DNA of 64,000 bases from Bog-756 sp963806455. GTDB lineage: Bacteria > Actinomycetota > Acidimicrobiia > Acidimicrobiales > RAAP-2. The position numbers were made by a program, and so were the translations under genes. The notes beneath the pieces were generated by a model, which worked only from the letters and a program-made list of their open reading frames with translations, was not told the DNA's origin and did no database searches. Of this stretch, positions 24,067 to 32,350 are shown piece after piece (position 1 is the first letter of the stretch; each line of letters begins with the position of its first letter). Location of the stretch: contig CAWDXZ010000002.1 of assembly GCA_963806455.1 (NCBI GenBank), positions 372,001-436,000 on the forward strand, in the 5' to 3' direction.

Positions 24067-25284
24067 GTGAAGGGCATCATGAACGGGATACGCGTGGTCG
24101 AGGTGGCGGCCTGGACCTACGTGCCGATTGCCGGCACGGTGATGGCGGAATGGGGTGCCGACGTGATCAAGGTCGAGCACCCGGAGGTCGGGGACCCCCA
24201 GCGGGGCCTGGTCACCTCGGGTCTGGTCCCGAGCGGTCCCGGCGGCGTGAACCACATGATCGAGCTCCCCAACCGCGGCAAGCGGAGCGTCGGCCTCGAC
24301 CTCAAGTCCGAGGAGGGCCACGACATCCTGCTTCGGCTGGCAGCCAGCGCCGACGTCTTCCTGACCAATTTCCGGCCCCAGGCCCGCCAGAAGCTCAACA
24401 TCGACGTCGCCGACATCCGGGCGGCGAACCCCGACATCATCTACGTGCGCGGCTCCGGCCTCGGCCAGCGGGGACCGGAGGCGGAACGGGGCGGGTACGA
24501 CAACTCGACGTTCTGGGGTCGCGGTGGGCCGGCAGACATCATCACGCCACCGGGGGAGTATCCCTCCAGCCAGCCGGGCCCGGGGTTCGGGGACGTCATC
24601 GGCGGGCAGATCATCGCCGGCGGCATCGCCGCCGCCCTCTTCCACCGACAGCGCACCGGGGAGGCGGTGATCGTCGACAACTCGCTCCTGGCCAACGGGA
24701 TCTGGTCCATCGGGGCCACGGTGCTGGCCGCCGACCTCTTCGGGTTCAGCCGCATGCCCCGCGGGGACCGCACCAGAATGCCCAACCCGCTGGTCAACAA
24801 CTTCAAGACCCGAGACGACCGCTTCTTGTCCCTCATCATGCTCGAGTCCGACCGCTACTGGGCCGACCTGGTGACCAAGCTGGGTCGCCCCGAGCTGGCC
24901 GACGACCCGCGCTTCGTGGACTCGGCGGCGCGGGCCGAGCACTGCCAAGAATGCTGCCGCATCCTCGACGACATCTTCGCCAGCCGGACCCTGGAGGAGT
25001 GGAAGCCCGTCCTCAACGAGGTCAAGGGGGTGTGGGCCCCGGTGCAGACCGCCGACGAGCTGCTGACCGATCCGCAGGTGGTGGCCAACGGCTACCTCCG
25101 CGAGGTGGTGTCCTCGTCGGGGACGACGTTCCACATGGTGCCCTCGCCCCTCCAGTTCGACGAGGAGCCGCCCGACCTCACCCGGGCGCCCGACCACGGT
25201 GAGCACACCGACCAGGTCCTCGAGGAGCTGGGGCTGGACACCGAGGCCATCCTCGACCTGAAGATCAAGGGAGCGGTCCTCTGA
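24067..25284 (+). CDS. Family III CoA-transferase (CaiB/BaiF type)
   Basis: About 405 residues. N-terminal RVVEVAAWTYVPIAGTVMAE and VIKVEHPEVGDPQRG, LPNRGKRSVGLDLKS, and the active-site region PGPGFGDVIGGQ, in which Asp176 is the predicted acyl-anhydride nucleophile. Family III enzymes move CoA between organic acids, so this one would activate a substrate without ATP or recycle CoA in the pathway of its neighbours. GTG start with AAGGAG at 6-base spacing; an ATG four codons later is an alternative. Confidence 0.92.
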   Translation: MKGIMNGIRVVEVAAWTYVPIAGTVMAEWGADVIKVEHPEVGDPQRGLVTSGLVPSGPGGVNHMIELPNRGKRSVGLDLKSEEGHDILLRLAASADVFLTNFRPQARQKLNIDVADIRAANPDIIYVRGSGLGQRGPEAERGGYDNSTFWGRGGPADIITPPGEYPSSQPGPGFGDVIGGQIIAGGIAAALFHRQRTGEAVIVDNSLLANGIWSIGATVLAADLFGFSRMPRGDRTRMPNPLVNNFKTRDDRFLSLIMLESDRYWADLVTKLGRPELADDPRFVDSAARAEHCQECCRILDDIFASRTLEEWKPVLNEVKGVWAPVQTADELLTDPQVVANGYLREVVSSSGTTFHMVPSPLQFDEEPPDLTRAPDHGEHTDQVLEELGLDTEAILDLKIKGAVL

Positions 25285-25289
25285 TCAGC

Positions 25290-26105
25290 TCACCGGAGCC
25301 GCCACTCGATCCGCTTCCCGGAGGCGAACCGCTCCTGGCCCTCGGCCAGGGATGCGGCGTCGGTTCCGATGTTGGTGAAGAGGAAGGCATGGTCGAGCGC
25401 CTGACGGCGGGAGAGCTCGAGCCCCGTCCACAGCGCCCGGACCGTGCCACCGACGGCCAACGCGGGCTGTTCGGCGATGGCCCGTGCCGCCCAGGCGGCC
25501 CGGTCGCCCAGCTCCCCGAGCGGGACGACTTCGGAGACCAGGCCGACCTGGTGGGCTCGCTGGGCGGACATGCGCTCGTGCGCCCCCAGCAGAGAGAGCC
25601 TCACGACCTCCTGGAAGGGCATCTTGTGCAGCAGGTTGATCGGCTCGAAGGCGGCGGGCATGCCGTAGGTCACATGGGGGTCGAAGAAGGTGGCGTGATC
25701 GGCGGCGATGATGAAGTCGACCTCGCCGAGGATGTAGAAGGCACCGCCGCAGGCCATGCCGTTGACGGCGGCGATGACCGGCTTCCAGAGGTCGTTGGAC
25801 TTGGGGCAGACGGACTTGCCCGGGTCGTCGAAGTCCCAGGGAGTGTTGTACCCGGGCAGCTTGCCGGGGGGGAGGTCGTCGATGGATTCGATCTCTCCAC
25901 GATCCAGCCCGGTGCAGAAGGCCTTGTCCCCGCGCCCGGTGAGGACGACGCACCGGACGTCGTCGTTGGTCCGGAGCATGGACCAGAGGTCGCGGAGCTC
26001 CGCTTGCATCACCGCGTCGAACGCGTTGTACGCCTCGGGCCGATCGAGCGTGATCCATGCCACGCCCTCTGACTCCTCGTAGTGGAGCGTCTGCAGTTCT
26101 GACAT
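25290..26105 (-). CDS. Crotonase superfamily protein (enoyl-CoA hydratase-like)
   Basis: About 271 residues. WITLDRPEAYNAFDAVMQAE, FCTGLDRGEIESIDD, VNGMACGGAFYILGEVD and DPHVTYGMPAAFEPINLLHK follow the crotonase order. At the two hydratase glutamate positions Tyr and His are found, so enoyl-CoA hydratase activity is not assured. The ATG (MSELQTLHYEES) lies 7 bases after a minus-strand TAGCAT box, suggesting a leaderless message. It converges with the CoA-transferase gene with only 5 bases between stop codons. Confidence 0.9.
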   Translation of the reverse strand: MSELQTLHYEESEGVAWITLDRPEAYNAFDAVMQAELRDLWSMLRTNDDVRCVVLTGRGDKAFCTGLDRGEIESIDDLPPGKLPGYNTPWDFDDPGKSVCPKSNDLWKPVIAAVNGMACGGAFYILGEVDFIIAADHATFFDPHVTYGMPAAFEPINLLHKMPFQEVVRLSLLGAHERMSAQRAHQVGLVSEVVPLGELGDRAAWAARAIAEQPALAVGGTVRALWTGLELSRRQALDHAFLFTNIGTDAASLAEGQERFASGKRIEWRLR

Positions 26106-26112
26106 GGGCGAG

Positions 26113-26118
26113 ATGCTA
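26113..26118 (-). promoter_or_regulatory. -10 box of a probable leaderless promoter (crotonase)
   Basis: On the minus strand TAGCAT is followed by 7 bases and the ATG at 26105. Confidence 0.5.
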
Positions 26119-26169
26119 CCGGCGCGGCGCCCTCCGGCCCGGGGCCGTCGATCGTGCCGGGGGCCGGAG

Positions 26170-26931
26170 ATGATCGAGGAGCCCACCTGGGGAGAGGTGG
26201 AGCCCGAGGCGCTCACGTCACTGGTGGTGGTCTCACCGCACTTCGACGACGCCGCCCTCGGAGCCAGCCATGTGCTTGCCCGACATCCCGGCTCGACGGT
26301 GGTCACGGTGTTCGCCGGCCGGCCGTCCCGCTACCCTGAACCGCCCGGCCCCTGGGACGCGGCGGGCGGGTTCCGCCGCGGGGACGATGTGGTCGCCACC
26401 CGCCGGCAGGAGGACCGCCGTGCCATGGAGGTGTTGGATGCCCGGCCCGTCTGGTTGGACTTCGTCGAGCACCAGTACCTCGAGCCGGCCGACCGGCCCA
26501 CGGCCGACCGGATCGCGCCGACGCTGGGCTCGGCCATCACCGAGGCCGGTGCCTCGGCCGTGTTCCTGCCCATGGGACTGGCCAATCCCGACCACGGCAC
26601 CGCGCACGAAGCCGGGCTGCTGGCCCGCCGGCAACTGCCCGACCTGGCCTGGTTCTGCTACGAGGACGCCGGCTACTCACAGATCCCGGGCCTGCTGGCC
26701 TGGCGGGTGGCCAAGCTGTTCAAGAGCGGGCTGTGGCCGACGCCCGCTCTGGTGCCCCAGTTGCCCGACGCGACGCGCAAGCGGCGTGCCATCTGGTGCT
26801 ACGCCAGCCAGATCCCACCCCTCGAGGCCGAGCACGCACTGTCCCGCCGGCTGGCGGCCAACACGGGTGAGCAGTACTGGCGCCTCGCTCCTCCCCCGAC
26901 CGGGTGGGAACCGTTGGCCGACGTGCCGTAG
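26170..26931 (+). CDS. PIG-L/LmbE-like deacetylase family protein
   Basis: About 253 residues. Zinc-site motifs VSPHFDDAALG (variant of PHPDDE, His24/Asp26/Asp27) and NPDHGTAHEAG identify the PIG-L/LmbE fold, whose members remove acetyl groups from N-acetylglucosamine-type sugars, including mycothiol biosynthesis and conjugate amidases. Specificity is unclear; a surface-sugar role would fit the polysaccharide locus further right, but the gene stands among catabolic genes. I start at MIEEPTWGEVE; an upstream ATG at 26104 would overlap the divergent crotonase start and adds an Arg/Pro-rich, unlikely segment. Confidence 0.85.
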   Translation: MIEEPTWGEVEPEALTSLVVVSPHFDDAALGASHVLARHPGSTVVTVFAGRPSRYPEPPGPWDAAGGFRRGDDVVATRRQEDRRAMEVLDARPVWLDFVEHQYLEPADRPTADRIAPTLGSAITEAGASAVFLPMGLANPDHGTAHEAGLLARRQLPDLAWFCYEDAGYSQIPGLLAWRVAKLFKSGLWPTPALVPQLPDATRKRRAIWCYASQIPPLEAEHALSRRLAANTGEQYWRLAPPPTGWEPLADVP

Positions 26932-27012
26932 CCGGCCACCGGCGCGCTAGGTTCGCATCCGGGACCGACCCGGCCGGGCCCCGGCGGAGCCCACTGACCA
27001 AGGAGAGACGAG

Positions 27013-28206
27013 ATGGCAACAGCTGGTCGCGACGCAGTCATCGTCGACGTGCTCCGCACGACGTTCGGGAAGCGTGGGGGGGCGCTCGCTCACTGGCATC
27101 CCGCAGACCTTCTCGGGTACGCCCTCTCCTCCCTGGTCGAGCGCACCGGGGTGGACCCCGGGCGAATCGACGATGTGATCGGTGGCTGTGTCGGGCAGGT
27201 GGGGGAGCAGAGCACCAACGTCACACGCAATGCTTGGGTGGCGGCCGGGCTGCCCCAACACGTCCCGGCCACCACGGTCGACCGCCAGTGTGGATCCTCC
27301 CAGCAGGCCGTGCACTTCGCTGCCGCCGGGGTGATGGCCGGTCACTACGACCTGGCCGTGGCCTGCGGCGTCGAGTCGATGAGCCGGGTCCCGATGGCGA
27401 AGAACGCAAGGGGTGGCACCGGTCCGTTCCCGCCCTCGTTCCTGGCCGAGGTGGACGGACGGCTGTGGACGCAGTTCCGCGTGGCCCAGGTCCTGGCCGA
27501 CCGCTACGACATCACCCGCCAGGAGATGGACGCATTCGCCCTCGAGAGCCACCGCCGCGCCGCCGCCGCCTGGGACGAGGGCATCCGCAAGGACGAGGTC
27601 ATCCCGGTGCCGATCCGGGCGGAGGACGGGTCGATGACCGGGGCGGAGCTGGCCGTCGACGAGGGCATCCGCCGGGGCGGCTCGCTCGAGTCGCTGGCCG
27701 CCCTCCAGCCCGCCCAGTCCTGGGAGCCCGAGACGGCGCCGGACATCACCGCCGGGAACTCCTCGCAGATGAACGACGGGGCGGCGGCCATGCTCGTCGC
27801 CGAACGGTCGGTGGCCGAGCGCCTCGGGCTGCCCATCCGGGCCCGCTTCGCCCACTTCGCGGTGGCGGCGGAGGATGCCGCCATCGTGCTGTCCGCTCCG
27901 GTGCCCGCCACCCACCGCCTGCTGGAACGGTCGGGGATGAAGATCGGCGACTTCGATGCCGTGGAGTGCAACGAGGCCTTCGCCGCCATCGCCCTCATGT
28001 GGGCCCGGGCCTTCGACCCCGAGCCGGAGGTGCTCAATCCGCTGGGTGGCGCCATCGCCATCGGCCACCCACTGGGCGCGTCGGGCGTGCGCCTGACCGG
28101 CTCGTTGCTCACCCGCCTCGAGGCCATCGGCGGCCGCTACGGCTTCCAGACCATCTGCGAGGGCGGGGGCCAGGCCAACGCCATGGTCATCGAGCGGGTG
28201 GGCTGA
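27013..28206 (+). CDS. Acetyl-CoA acetyltransferase / 3-ketoacyl-CoA thiolase (FadA type)
   Basis: About 397 residues with all thiolase residues: nucleophile Cys93 in DRQCGSSQQAV, CNEAFAAIA, GHPLGASGVRLTGS with the catalytic His, and CEGGGQANAMV with the second Cys. Steroid-degrading FadA5-like thiolases look similar. It cleaves a 3-oxoacyl-CoA with CoA to release acetyl- or propionyl-CoA. ATG start with AAGGAGAG upstream; a -10 candidate TAGGTT (26949-26954) precedes it, giving a short leader. It would follow the acyl-CoA dehydrogenase, crotonase and SDR steps encoded nearby. Confidence 0.94.
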   Translation: MATAGRDAVIVDVLRTTFGKRGGALAHWHPADLLGYALSSLVERTGVDPGRIDDVIGGCVGQVGEQSTNVTRNAWVAAGLPQHVPATTVDRQCGSSQQAVHFAAAGVMAGHYDLAVACGVESMSRVPMAKNARGGTGPFPPSFLAEVDGRLWTQFRVAQVLADRYDITRQEMDAFALESHRRAAAAWDEGIRKDEVIPVPIRAEDGSMTGAELAVDEGIRRGGSLESLAALQPAQSWEPETAPDITAGNSSQMNDGAAAMLVAERSVAERLGLPIRARFAHFAVAAEDAAIVLSAPVPATHRLLERSGMKIGDFDAVECNEAFAAIALMWARAFDPEPEVLNPLGGAIAIGHPLGASGVRLTGSLLTRLEAIGGRYGFQTICEGGGQANAMVIERVG

Positions 28207-28277
28207 CCACCCACCGGACGGCCGAGCGGGGCCGTCGCCGGACCGACATTCGCTGCGCGGCGGCGGGCCGATGCTCG

Positions 28278-28916
28278 CTACTCGGCGGCGGGTCGGCTCC
28301 GCTCGAAGAGCTCGGCCGACTCGCGGGCGCGTTGGCGGAAGACCTCGGCCGGGTCGGCACCGTCGTCGACGAGCACCCCGGCGACGTGTTCCATGAACAT
28401 GCCGACCAACATGGCCCGCAGCATCCGGGCCATGGCCACCCGCTCCCCGGGCCCGCACAGGTCGGGCCGGTTCTCCTCCAACCACCCCTCCAGCGAGACC
28501 TGGGTGGCGCGGAAGAGGTCGACGCCCACGGCATGGGCCGTCTCGTCCCCCCGGAGGACCTCGCCGAGCATCAGCCGGACGAAGTCCTCGACCTCCAGCA
28601 TCGAGTCCAGGATGTCGGCCAGCAGGTCGTCGAGCCCGGTGGCCCGGTCCCGGGCCAGGGACGGGGGCGAGGCGGCGACCAGGCTGTCCACGAAGCCGTG
28701 CTCCTCGAGGACGGCGACCAGCAGGTCGCGCTTGGACGGGAAGTAGTGGTACAGGGACGCCACGTTGAGCCCGGTGGCCCCGGCCAGGTCCCGCATGCTC
28801 GTGCCGTCCACCCCGTGCTGGGCCATGAGCGCCAGGGCGACGGCCAGGATGTGCTGGCGCTGGTTCGAGCCCTCGGGCCGAGGGGTCGGTCTGGCGAGGG
28901 GGGGCGGTGGGGGCAC
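28278..28916 (-). CDS. TetR-family transcriptional regulator
   Basis: About 212 residues with helix-turn-helix ILAVALALMAQHGVDGTSMR then DLAGATGLNVASLYHYFPSK (about residues 22-62). The C-terminal ligand domain is unassigned. It is divergent from a P450 gene across 175 bases containing a perfect 10-base palindrome, so it likely represses the P450 and itself. The GTG start gives a Pro-rich leader of about 17 residues; a later start close to the HTH cannot be excluded. Confidence 0.9.
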   Translation of the reverse strand: MPPPPPLARPTPRPEGSNQRQHILAVALALMAQHGVDGTSMRDLAGATGLNVASLYHYFPSKRDLLVAVLEEHGFVDSLVAASPPSLARDRATGLDDLLADILDSMLEVEDFVRLMLGEVLRGDETAHAVGVDLFRATQVSLEGWLEENRPDLCGPGERVAMARMLRAMLVGMFMEHVAGVLVDDGADPAEVFRQRARESAELFERSRPAAE

Positions 28917-29019
28917 CGCACCATTGTCGGGCCATTTGCCGCCCCCGTCGAACGCCCGCCCCGGGACCGGACGGGGAGCGGCCCGGGCCGGGGGGAAAGG
29001 GGGGTGGTGGCTAACCTAA

Positions 29020-29029
29020 CGAACGTTCG
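29020..29029. promoter_or_regulatory. Probable TetR operator
   Basis: CGAACGTTCG is a perfect 10-base palindrome in the divergent region between the TetR and P450 genes. TAACCT (29012-29017) and TATGGT (29032-29037) flank it as possible -10 boxes, so a bound repressor would block the P450 promoter. Confidence 0.6.
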
Positions 29030-29091
29030 ATTATGGTGGGCATCGGCCACCGGTCCCGCCGGGCCCGACCGACGCCGAGGAGGCTGAACCC

Positions 29092-30345
29092 ATGTCGACG
29101 ATGACGGGACGCTCCGAACCCGACCAGCAGGTCGCCCGGTTCGACCCCTTCGAACTGCAGGACACCGTCTCGGGGAACATCCGCGACCCGTATCCCCGGA
29201 TGCACGAGCTGTGCCGGCAGAGCCCCGTCCACGTGGGAGCGGTCGACCTCGGTGACGGGGAGGACCTGCCCGAGGTCGGGCATCCGCTGCCCGTCACGGT
29301 CTTCGGGTACGACGAGGTGGTCCAGGTCCTGCGCGACAGCGAGACCTACTCATCGACGGTGTACGAGGGGGTGATGGGCCTGGTCATGGGGCGCACCATC
29401 CTGCAGATGGACGAGCCCGACCACCGGCTGCACCGCGCCCTGGTCTCGCCCACGTTCCGGTCGAAGATCCTCCAACGGTGGGAGGAGGGTCTGGTGCGCT
29501 GCGTGGTGGACGAGCTGATCGACGGCTTCATCGATCGGGGCCATGCCGACCTGGTGCAGGAGGTGACCTTCAACTTCCCGGTCCAGGTCATCGCCCGCAT
29601 CCTCGGGCTGCCGCGCGCCGACTTCCCGGTGTTCCAGCGCTGGGCCATCGAGATCACCAGCGTGACGGCCAACTGGGAGCGGGGCCTGGCCGCCTCCGAG
29701 GCCCTGCGTGCCTACTTCGCCGATGTGTTGGAGGAGCGGCGGCGCCGTCCGGCCGACGACCTGATCAGCGAGCTCGTGGTGGCCGAGGTCGAAGGGCGGA
29801 GGCTCACCGACGAGGAGATCTACTCCTTCCTGCGGCTGCTCCTGCCGGCCGGGGTGGAGACGACCTACCGCGCCTCGGGCAGCATGCTCTACGGCCTCCT
29901 GACCAACCCGGACCAATTGGCCGCGGTCGTCGACGACCGGGACCTCATCGGCCAGGCCTTCGAGGAGACCATCCGCTGGGAGCCCCCGGTCACGGTCATC
30001 CTGCGCCGCGCCACCAAAGCCACCGAACTGGCCGGGGTGCCGGTCGAGGAGGGAGCCGATGTGGCCCTCCTCCTCGGGGCCGCCAACCGGGACGAGCGCA
30101 AGTACGAGGACCCCGACCGGTTCAACCTGTTCCGGGAGTCCCGCCAGCATGTGGGGTTCGGGTTCGGCATCCATGTCTGCCTCGGCATGCACCTGGCCCG
30201 GATGGAGACCCGGGTGGCCATGAACACCCTGTTCGACCGCCTCCCGGACCTACGCCTCGACCCTGCGCCCGACCAGGACCTGCACATCAAGGGCATGGCC
30301 TTCCGGTCGCCCATCGCCCTCCCGGTGGCCTTCACCCCGGCCTGA
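29092..30345 (+). CDS. Cytochrome P450
   Basis: Full-length P450, about 417 residues. I-helix LPAGVETTYR (acid-alcohol pair ET), K-helix EETIRW (ExxR), the haem loop FGFGIHVCLGMHLARME with the cysteine near residue 363, and an N-terminal FDPFELQDTVSGNIRDPYPR. It is of the soluble bacterial type, needing a ferredoxin. ATG start with GAGGAGG 8-9 bases upstream. Likely regulated by the divergent TetR. Substrate unknown; CYP families acting on steroids, terpenes or alkanes have this look. Confidence 0.95.
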   Translation: MSTMTGRSEPDQQVARFDPFELQDTVSGNIRDPYPRMHELCRQSPVHVGAVDLGDGEDLPEVGHPLPVTVFGYDEVVQVLRDSETYSSTVYEGVMGLVMGRTILQMDEPDHRLHRALVSPTFRSKILQRWEEGLVRCVVDELIDGFIDRGHADLVQEVTFNFPVQVIARILGLPRADFPVFQRWAIEITSVTANWERGLAASEALRAYFADVLEERRRRPADDLISELVVAEVEGRRLTDEEIYSFLRLLLPAGVETTYRASGSMLYGLLTNPDQLAAVVDDRDLIGQAFEETIRWEPPVTVILRRATKATELAGVPVEEGADVALLLGAANRDERKYEDPDRFNLFRESRQHVGFGFGIHVCLGMHLARMETRVAMNTLFDRLPDLRLDPAPDQDLHIKGMAFRSPIALPVAFTPA

Positions 30346-30370
30346 CCGGCGTCGGGGGCACCGCACCGGC

Positions 30371-31357
30371 TCAGGGCGCGGCCAGCACCTCGGGGTTCAC
30401 GACGTGGAGCGGGCGAGCCCCGGCCAGCAGCCGGCAGAGGTCCTCGGCGATGATCCGGGTGTGGTTGGACTCGGTGTCGTAGGTGGCCCCCCCGATGTGA
30501 GGAGCGAGGACCACCGACGCGAATCCGGTGAGCGGATGGTCCGGGGGGAGTGACTCCCCTTCGAAGTGGTCGAGCCCGGCCGCCCCGACCTTGCCCGACC
30601 GGAGGGCCTCCACCAAGGCGTCGGTATCGTGCAACGCCGCCCTCGCCGTGTTGAGGAACACCACGCCGTCACGCATGGCCGCGAATTGGTCGGCTCCGAT
30701 CATTCCGGCGGTCTCGGGCGTGACCGGCGCATGCATCGAGATCACATCGGACCGCTCCAGCAGCTCCTCCAGAGACACGGTGGCCTCGTCGGCGTAGGGG
30801 TCATAGGCCAGCACCTCCAGGCCGAGGCCGCGCAGTCGCCATCGCAAGGCCCGCCCGACGGCGCCCAGTCCGACCAGTCCCGCCGTCCGGCCCGCCAGCT
30901 CGAAGGCGCGGAACCGCTGGTAGGGGATGGTCCCGTCCTTGTAGATCTGGCCGGCGCGCACGTCGGCGTCGGCGGCCACCACCTGGCGCGTGCAGGAGAA
31001 CAGGAGGGCCACGGCCAGCTCGGCCACGCCGTCGGCGTTGCGCCCCGGGGCCCGCAGCACCGGGATGCCGGCTGCGGTGGCGGCGGCCACGTCGACGTTG
31101 GTGGGGTCGCCGCGGCAGCTGCACACGGCCTGCAGGGGGAGCTCGAAGAGGGGCCCGGCGCACCGGTCACTCTCCACCACGACGATGGAGGCACCCTCGT
31201 CCGACACCCGCTCGGCCAGCTGCTCGGCGTTGAAGATGCGTAGGCTCGGCTGGTCGAGCCACGAGTCGATCGTGAGTTCGGCCAGCTCCGAGAGGAGCTC
31301 CAGCCCCGGACCGCGTACGGCGGCGGTCACCAGGGCCTTGGGTCGGGCCTTCGGCAT
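30371..31357 (-). CDS. D-isomer-specific 2-hydroxyacid dehydrogenase
   Basis: About 328 residues. The NAD-binding domain is inserted in the middle (GLVGLGAVGRALRWRLRGLG), followed by NTARAA with the substrate-binding arginine, LDHFEGE with the catalytic glutamate and APHIGGAT with the catalytic histidine. It belongs to the phosphoglycerate dehydrogenase/formate dehydrogenase/hydroxypyruvate reductase superfamily. It lacks an ACT domain, so a serine-biosynthesis PGDH role is unlikely. It probably reduces a 2-oxo acid or oxidises a 2-hydroxy acid; a link to the 2-oxoacid dehydrogenase of this window is possible but speculative. Confidence 0.92.
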   Translation of the reverse strand: MPKARPKALVTAAVRGPGLELLSELAELTIDSWLDQPSLRIFNAEQLAERVSDEGASIVVVESDRCAGPLFELPLQAVCSCRGDPTNVDVAAATAAGIPVLRAPGRNADGVAELAVALLFSCTRQVVAADADVRAGQIYKDGTIPYQRFRAFELAGRTAGLVGLGAVGRALRWRLRGLGLEVLAYDPYADEATVSLEELLERSDVISMHAPVTPETAGMIGADQFAAMRDGVVFLNTARAALHDTDALVEALRSGKVGAAGLDHFEGESLPPDHPLTGFASVVLAPHIGGATYDTESNHTRIIAEDLCRLLAGARPLHVVNPEVLAAP

Positions 31358-31443
31358 GGGGTCAGCGCTCCTTCTCGTCTTCTCGTCGGGTGGGCTCGTG
31401 GGTATGCCGTCGGGTGGGCCGTCGGGCGGGCCCGTCGGGGTGC

Positions 31444-32289
31444 TCAGTGCCGGCTGCTCGAGGTCGGGTCGGTGGTCCGGGCCACCGCCTCCTCGTCCAC
31501 CCGGCCCTCGGCCATGGCGATCATGCCGGCGACGAAGCTGTCGAAGTCGGAGGTCTTCATCTCGACGACGGCCTTCATGTCCGGCAGGTAGTGCTCGAAC
31601 GACGGGCTGGTGATGCAGTCGACGATGCCGGCGGCCACCTCGTCGGCAGGGACCAGCGGGCCGACGTACAGCGGGGGATCGTTGTCCGGCTGGTCCCAGA
31701 TCTCGGTGTCGATGGCACCGGGCAGCACCAATCGCACTGACACCCCGGTACCGTGCAGGTCGGCGGCCATCGCCTCACTCCAGCCGGCCAAGGCGAACTT
31801 CGACCCGCAATAGGCGGCCTCGCTGGCGATCCCGAGCCGTCCGCCCAGGCTCGACACGTTCACGATGGTCCCGGCGCGCCGGTCGAGCATGCCGGGGAGG
31901 AGGGCGAGGGAGATGGCCACGGGGGAGAGGTAATTGACCGACATGGTCCGGCGAACCTCGTCCATGGTCAGCCGATGGACCGCACGGCGCATCGGTGCAC
32001 CGGCATTGTTGACCACGACGTCGACCGGGCCGAGCTCGGCCTCGATGGACCGGGCCACCTCGGCCGCGTGCTCCGGGTCGCCGAGGTCGGCCGGCCACGA
32101 CCGTGACTCCGGAGCGCCGGTCACGCAGTCGGCCAGCACCTCCGCCAGCCGCTCGGCCCGGCGGGCCACCAGCACCACCGTCGTCCCACCGGCCGCCAGC
32201 CGGCGGGCGGTGGCGGCCCCGATGCCCGACGACGCACCGGTGACCATGGCCACCGACCCCGGTCCCAGCTGCGTCCCGCCCGTGCTCAC
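31444..32289 (-). CDS. Short-chain dehydrogenase/reductase
   Basis: About 281 residues. Classical SDR: VTGASSGIGAATARRL (TGxxxGIG), VVNNAGAP (NNAG), VNVSSLGG (serine) and YCGSKFAL (YxxxK). The C-terminal 60 residues extend beyond a minimal SDR. NADP preference is suggested by ARRAER after strand two. Substrate unknown. It follows the D-amidohydrolase gene on the minus strand, with 61 bases between the two. Confidence 0.93.
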   Translation of the reverse strand: MSTGGTQLGPGSVAMVTGASSGIGAATARRLAAGGTTVVLVARRAERLAEVLADCVTGAPESRSWPADLGDPEHAAEVARSIEAELGPVDVVVNNAGAPMRRAVHRLTMDEVRRTMSVNYLSPVAISLALLPGMLDRRAGTIVNVSSLGGRLGIASEAAYCGSKFALAGWSEAMAADLHGTGVSVRLVLPGAIDTEIWDQPDNDPPLYVGPLVPADEVAAGIVDCITSPSFEHYLPDMKAVVEMKTSDFDSFVAGMIAMAEGRVDEEAVARTTDPTSSSRH

Positions 32290-32350
32290 GGCGACGGCCT
32301 CCTCGGTCGTGCTCCGGTGCGCCCTCCCCGGCCGGACCGGACGGCGTCCC

